Positions 62,004-64,000 of a stretch of 64,000 nucleotides of DNA are shown here, in pieces. Below the pieces are notes generated by a model. The model saw only the letters and a list, made by a program, of their open reading frames with translations, ran no database searches and had not been told where the DNA came from. Each line of letters starts with the position of its first letter. Position 1 is the stretch's first letter. Source of the stretch: Candidatus Dependentiae bacterium (GTDB lineage: Bacteria > Babelota > Babeliae > Babelales > Vermiphilaceae); the NCBI GenBank assembly GCA_040878395.1, contig JBBDMI010000007.1, forward strand, positions 1 to 64,000, given 5' to 3'. A program made the translations under genes and the position numbers.

Positions 62004-64000
62004 TCAGTCTTGCTTTTTATTTTTTTTCCATTTAGATGTTTTCTTTTTCCACTTAGGTGTTTTCTTTTTAAATAAATCTTTTATTTTATCTGAAGATGCT
62101 ACATCCAGAGGTCTCTCACCATTTTTATTTTTAATCGAAGCATCAGCCCCAGCTTTAAGCAATTTACGAACTAAAACAATTCGTCTTTTTTTCACTGCTA
62201 AATGCAATGGCGTATCGCCGTCATTATTAACAATTGATACATCAGCACTAACTTTCGTTTTTAATAGCTCAATCGCATATTTATTGATACGTGCCATTGC
62301 AAGATGCAAATCTGTATTTCCATTTTCATCTACAACGAGAGGTTCTTCTTTATTTTCCATACTCGGTCCTGATGCATCGGCCGCTTCACATTTCAATTCA
62401 TCAGAAGATAAATCTTCATTATTGATAGTTACCATATCTGCTTTGGACTCAAGTAGATGCTTTTTATTTTTTTTACACTTAGATGTTTTCTTTTCAAATA
62501 AATCTTTCATTTTATCTGAAGATACCAAATCTATTGGAGTTTCGTTTTTCTTATTTTTAATCGAAGCATCGGCACCCTTAACAAGCAATTTACGAACTAA
62601 GCCAACACGTCCTCTTTTCACTGCCAAATGCAATGGCGTATCGCCATCATTATTTTGAATCGAAATGATAGCTCCAGCTTTAAGCAATGCACGAACTAAG
62701 CCAGTACGCCCATTTTTCGCTGCTAAATGCAATGGCGTATTGCCGTCATTATTAACAATTGATATATCATCAGCTTTAGCTTTATTTTTCAATAATTCAA
62801 CCACATATGCATTGGTACGATTCATTGCAAAATGCAAATCTGTATTTCCATTTTCATCTACAACAGAAGATCCTTCTTTCTTTTTTATACTCGGTCCTGA
62901 TGCATTTAAAGCTTCTTTTGCTGATGCATCGGCCGTTTCACCTTTCAATTCATCAGAAGATAAATCTTCATTAGGGATCCACAGTAGTGAAATAAATTCA
63001 TTATTGATAGTTACCATATCTGCTTTGGACTCAAGTAGATGCTTTTTATTTTTTTTACGTTTGGGTGTTTTCTTTTTAAATAAAACTTTTATTCTATCTG
63101 AAGGTGCCACATCCTCAGGAGTTTCTCCGTTTTTATTTTTAATCGAAGCATCAGCACCAGCTTTAAGCAATTTACGAACTAAGCGAGAACGCTCTCTTTT
63201 CACTGCTAAATGCAATGGCGTATCGCCGTCATTATTAACAATTGATACATCAGCACTAACTTTCGTTTTTAATAGCTCAATCGCATATTTATTGATACGT
63301 GCCATTGCAAGATGCAAATCTGTATTTCCATTTTCATCTACAACAGAAAACCCTTCTTTCTTTTTCATACTCGATCCTGATGCATCGGCCGCTTCACATT
63401 TCGCATGATCCTTTAGTACTGAAATCATATCCTTATTTTTAGACTTTAATGCCATATCAAGTGGAGTCAGACCTTTATTATTGATAATTGTTATATCTGC
63501 CTTGAACTCAAGTAACTGTTTTACAAAATCAACGCATCCTTTTTCCACTGCCAAATGTAACGGCGTATTACCATCTTTGTTTGCTAATAAAACATTAGCA
63601 CCAGCTTCAAGTAATTTCCGAGCGTATACAATATGATTTCTTTCAGCTGCGATATGCAAAGCGGTATTGCCAAAATGATCTTGTTTATTCACATCCGCAC
63701 CACACTCTAATAAAGCATCAAAAATATCCATTCTGGGGTTATCTTGATAAGCATGAATCATCAATGGGGTATGTGATTTTCGAGAATATTCTTCACTCTG
63801 TCCGCCATAATTAATATCTGCACCAGACTTAACCAACAATCGTATAATTGCCGGATAATCAGCACTCTTAGTACGTTGTCTGACTGCAATACGCAGTGGT
63901 GTATCAGGATTATCATTCTTGTAACGTTCGCATAAAACATTTGGATCAGCTTTGTTAAATTTAACATTCAATAAAGCTTCAACTAGCTCAACATTTCCAT
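62004..64000 (-). CDS. Ankyrin protein, 5-prime end beyond the window
   Basis: At least 665 residues; the frame is open to the right edge (it continues GNVELVEALLNVKFNKADPN before position 63971), so the start and probable signal peptide lie outside. It consists of ankyrin repeats interleaved with a repeated linker containing ADMVTINNE, LSSDELK and KKKEG.SVVDENGNTDLH. Three linker copies are recognisable. Two DNA blocks 1008 bases apart are identical over about 140 bases. The protein ends in a Lys-rich tail (KKTPKWKKKTSKWKKNKKQD). Confidence 0.88.
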   Translation of the reverse strand, partial: GNVELVEALLNVKFNKADPNVLCERYKNDNPDTPLRIAVRQRTKSADYPAIIRLLVKSGADINYGGQSEEYSRKSHTPLMIHAYQDNPRMDIFDALLECGADVNKQDHFGNTALHIAAERNHIVYARKLLEAGANVLLANKDGNTPLHLAVEKGCVDFVKQLLEFKADITIINNKGLTPLDMALKSKNKDMISVLKDHAKCEAADASGSSMKKKEGFSVVDENGNTDLHLAMARINKYAIELLKTKVSADVSIVNNDGDTPLHLAVKRERSRLVRKLLKAGADASIKNKNGETPEDVAPSDRIKVLFKKKTPKRKKNKKHLLESKADMVTINNEFISLLWIPNEDLSSDELKGETADASAKEALNASGPSIKKKEGSSVVDENGNTDLHFAMNRTNAYVVELLKNKAKADDISIVNNDGNTPLHLAAKNGRTGLVRALLKAGAIISIQNNDGDTPLHLAVKRGRVGLVRKLLVKGADASIKNKKNETPIDLVSSDKMKDLFEKKTSKCKKNKKHLLESKADMVTINNEDLSSDELKCEAADASGPSMENKEEPLVVDENGNTDLHLAMARINKYAIELLKTKVSADVSIVNNDGDTPLHLAVKKRRIVLVRKLLKAGADASIKNKNGERPLDVASSDKIKDLFKKKTPKWKKKTSKWKKNKKQD
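62197..62337. repeat. About 140-bp exact repeat, copy 1
   Basis: Matches 63205-63345 base for base, 1008 bases apart (336 codons), inside one ankyrin gene. Confidence 0.85.
63205..63345. repeat. About 140-bp exact repeat, copy 2
   Basis: Partner of 62197-62337. Recombination between the two would delete or add 336 codons in frame. Confidence 0.85.

Noticed and set aside
1-64000. CRISPR array or prophage
   Set aside because: Repeats seen are tandem coding repeats or dispersed REP-like motifs without spacers; no cas, capsid, terminase or integrase genes are present.

Overview
The window is a low-G+C bacterial chromosome segment. It carries single-copy housekeeping genes scattered among many secreted proteins of unknown function and several long ankyrin-repeat proteins. 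No operon for amino-acid, nucleotide or fatty-acid synthesis is visible. A large share of the hypothetical proteins start with a Sec-type signal peptide. This combination (reduced genome, ankyrin proteins, many short exported proteins, degenerate biosynthetic homologues, REP-like repeats) fits a host-dependent, protist-associated bacterium. Candidatus Dependentiae (TM6) is my best guess by gene style. That placement is inference, because no rRNA gene lies in the window.

Layout. 0-9.4 kb: mostly minus-strand housekeeping genes (a FabD-like pseudoenzyme, gltX, a YfgM-like TPR protein, rpmF, dprA, gyrA) and a secreted candidate cysteine protease. 9.4-13 kb: an exported IDSKVD-repeat protein, an exported Dps and lepA. 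13-20 kb: two tandem exported M48 metalloproteases, then a metal ABC-uptake operon (binding protein, an unknown exported protein, ATPase, two permeases) whose last permease carries a winged-helix domain. 20-24 kb: DUF421 and DUF155-like membrane proteins, a small inverted-repeat element, an AAA_14/DUF4143-type ATPase behind two palindromes, and grpE. 24-28.7 kb: a predicted outer-membrane barrel followed by a very large cysteine-rich exported protein. 28.7-29.4 kb and 39.95-40.6 kb: two inverted copies of one mosaic repeat. 29.4-33.5 kb: minus-strand ssb, pgsA and mnmA with small exported proteins. 33.6-41.5 kb: an ankyrin protein, argS, tsf-pyrH-frr (interrupted by an extra gene and a repeat copy), a possible structured RNA and tRNA-Leu(UAG). 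41.5-43.8 kb: a trigger-factor-like gene and trxB. 43.8-47.8 kb: three unknown exported proteins. 47.8-49.3 kb: IS630 and ankyrin debris, then rpmH-rnpA-yidD. 49.4-56.1 kb: an AdoMet-decarboxylase-like protein, an ankyrin protein with CxxC pairs, a DUF1622 protein, a PhoH/PIN protein and thrS. 56.1-64 kb: a cluster of four ankyrin genes with a duplicated DUF4258-like exported protein and a frameshifted small gene; the last ankyrin gene runs off the right edge.

How the genes might work together (inference). The translation and replication genes supply core functions. The metal-uptake operon may sense metal through its own permease, as described for the chlamydial YtgCR protein. The ankyrin, protease-like, DUF4258-like and cysteine-rich exported proteins form a plausible host-interaction set. 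Tandem duplication and long exact repeats in the ankyrin genes suggest fast recombinational change.
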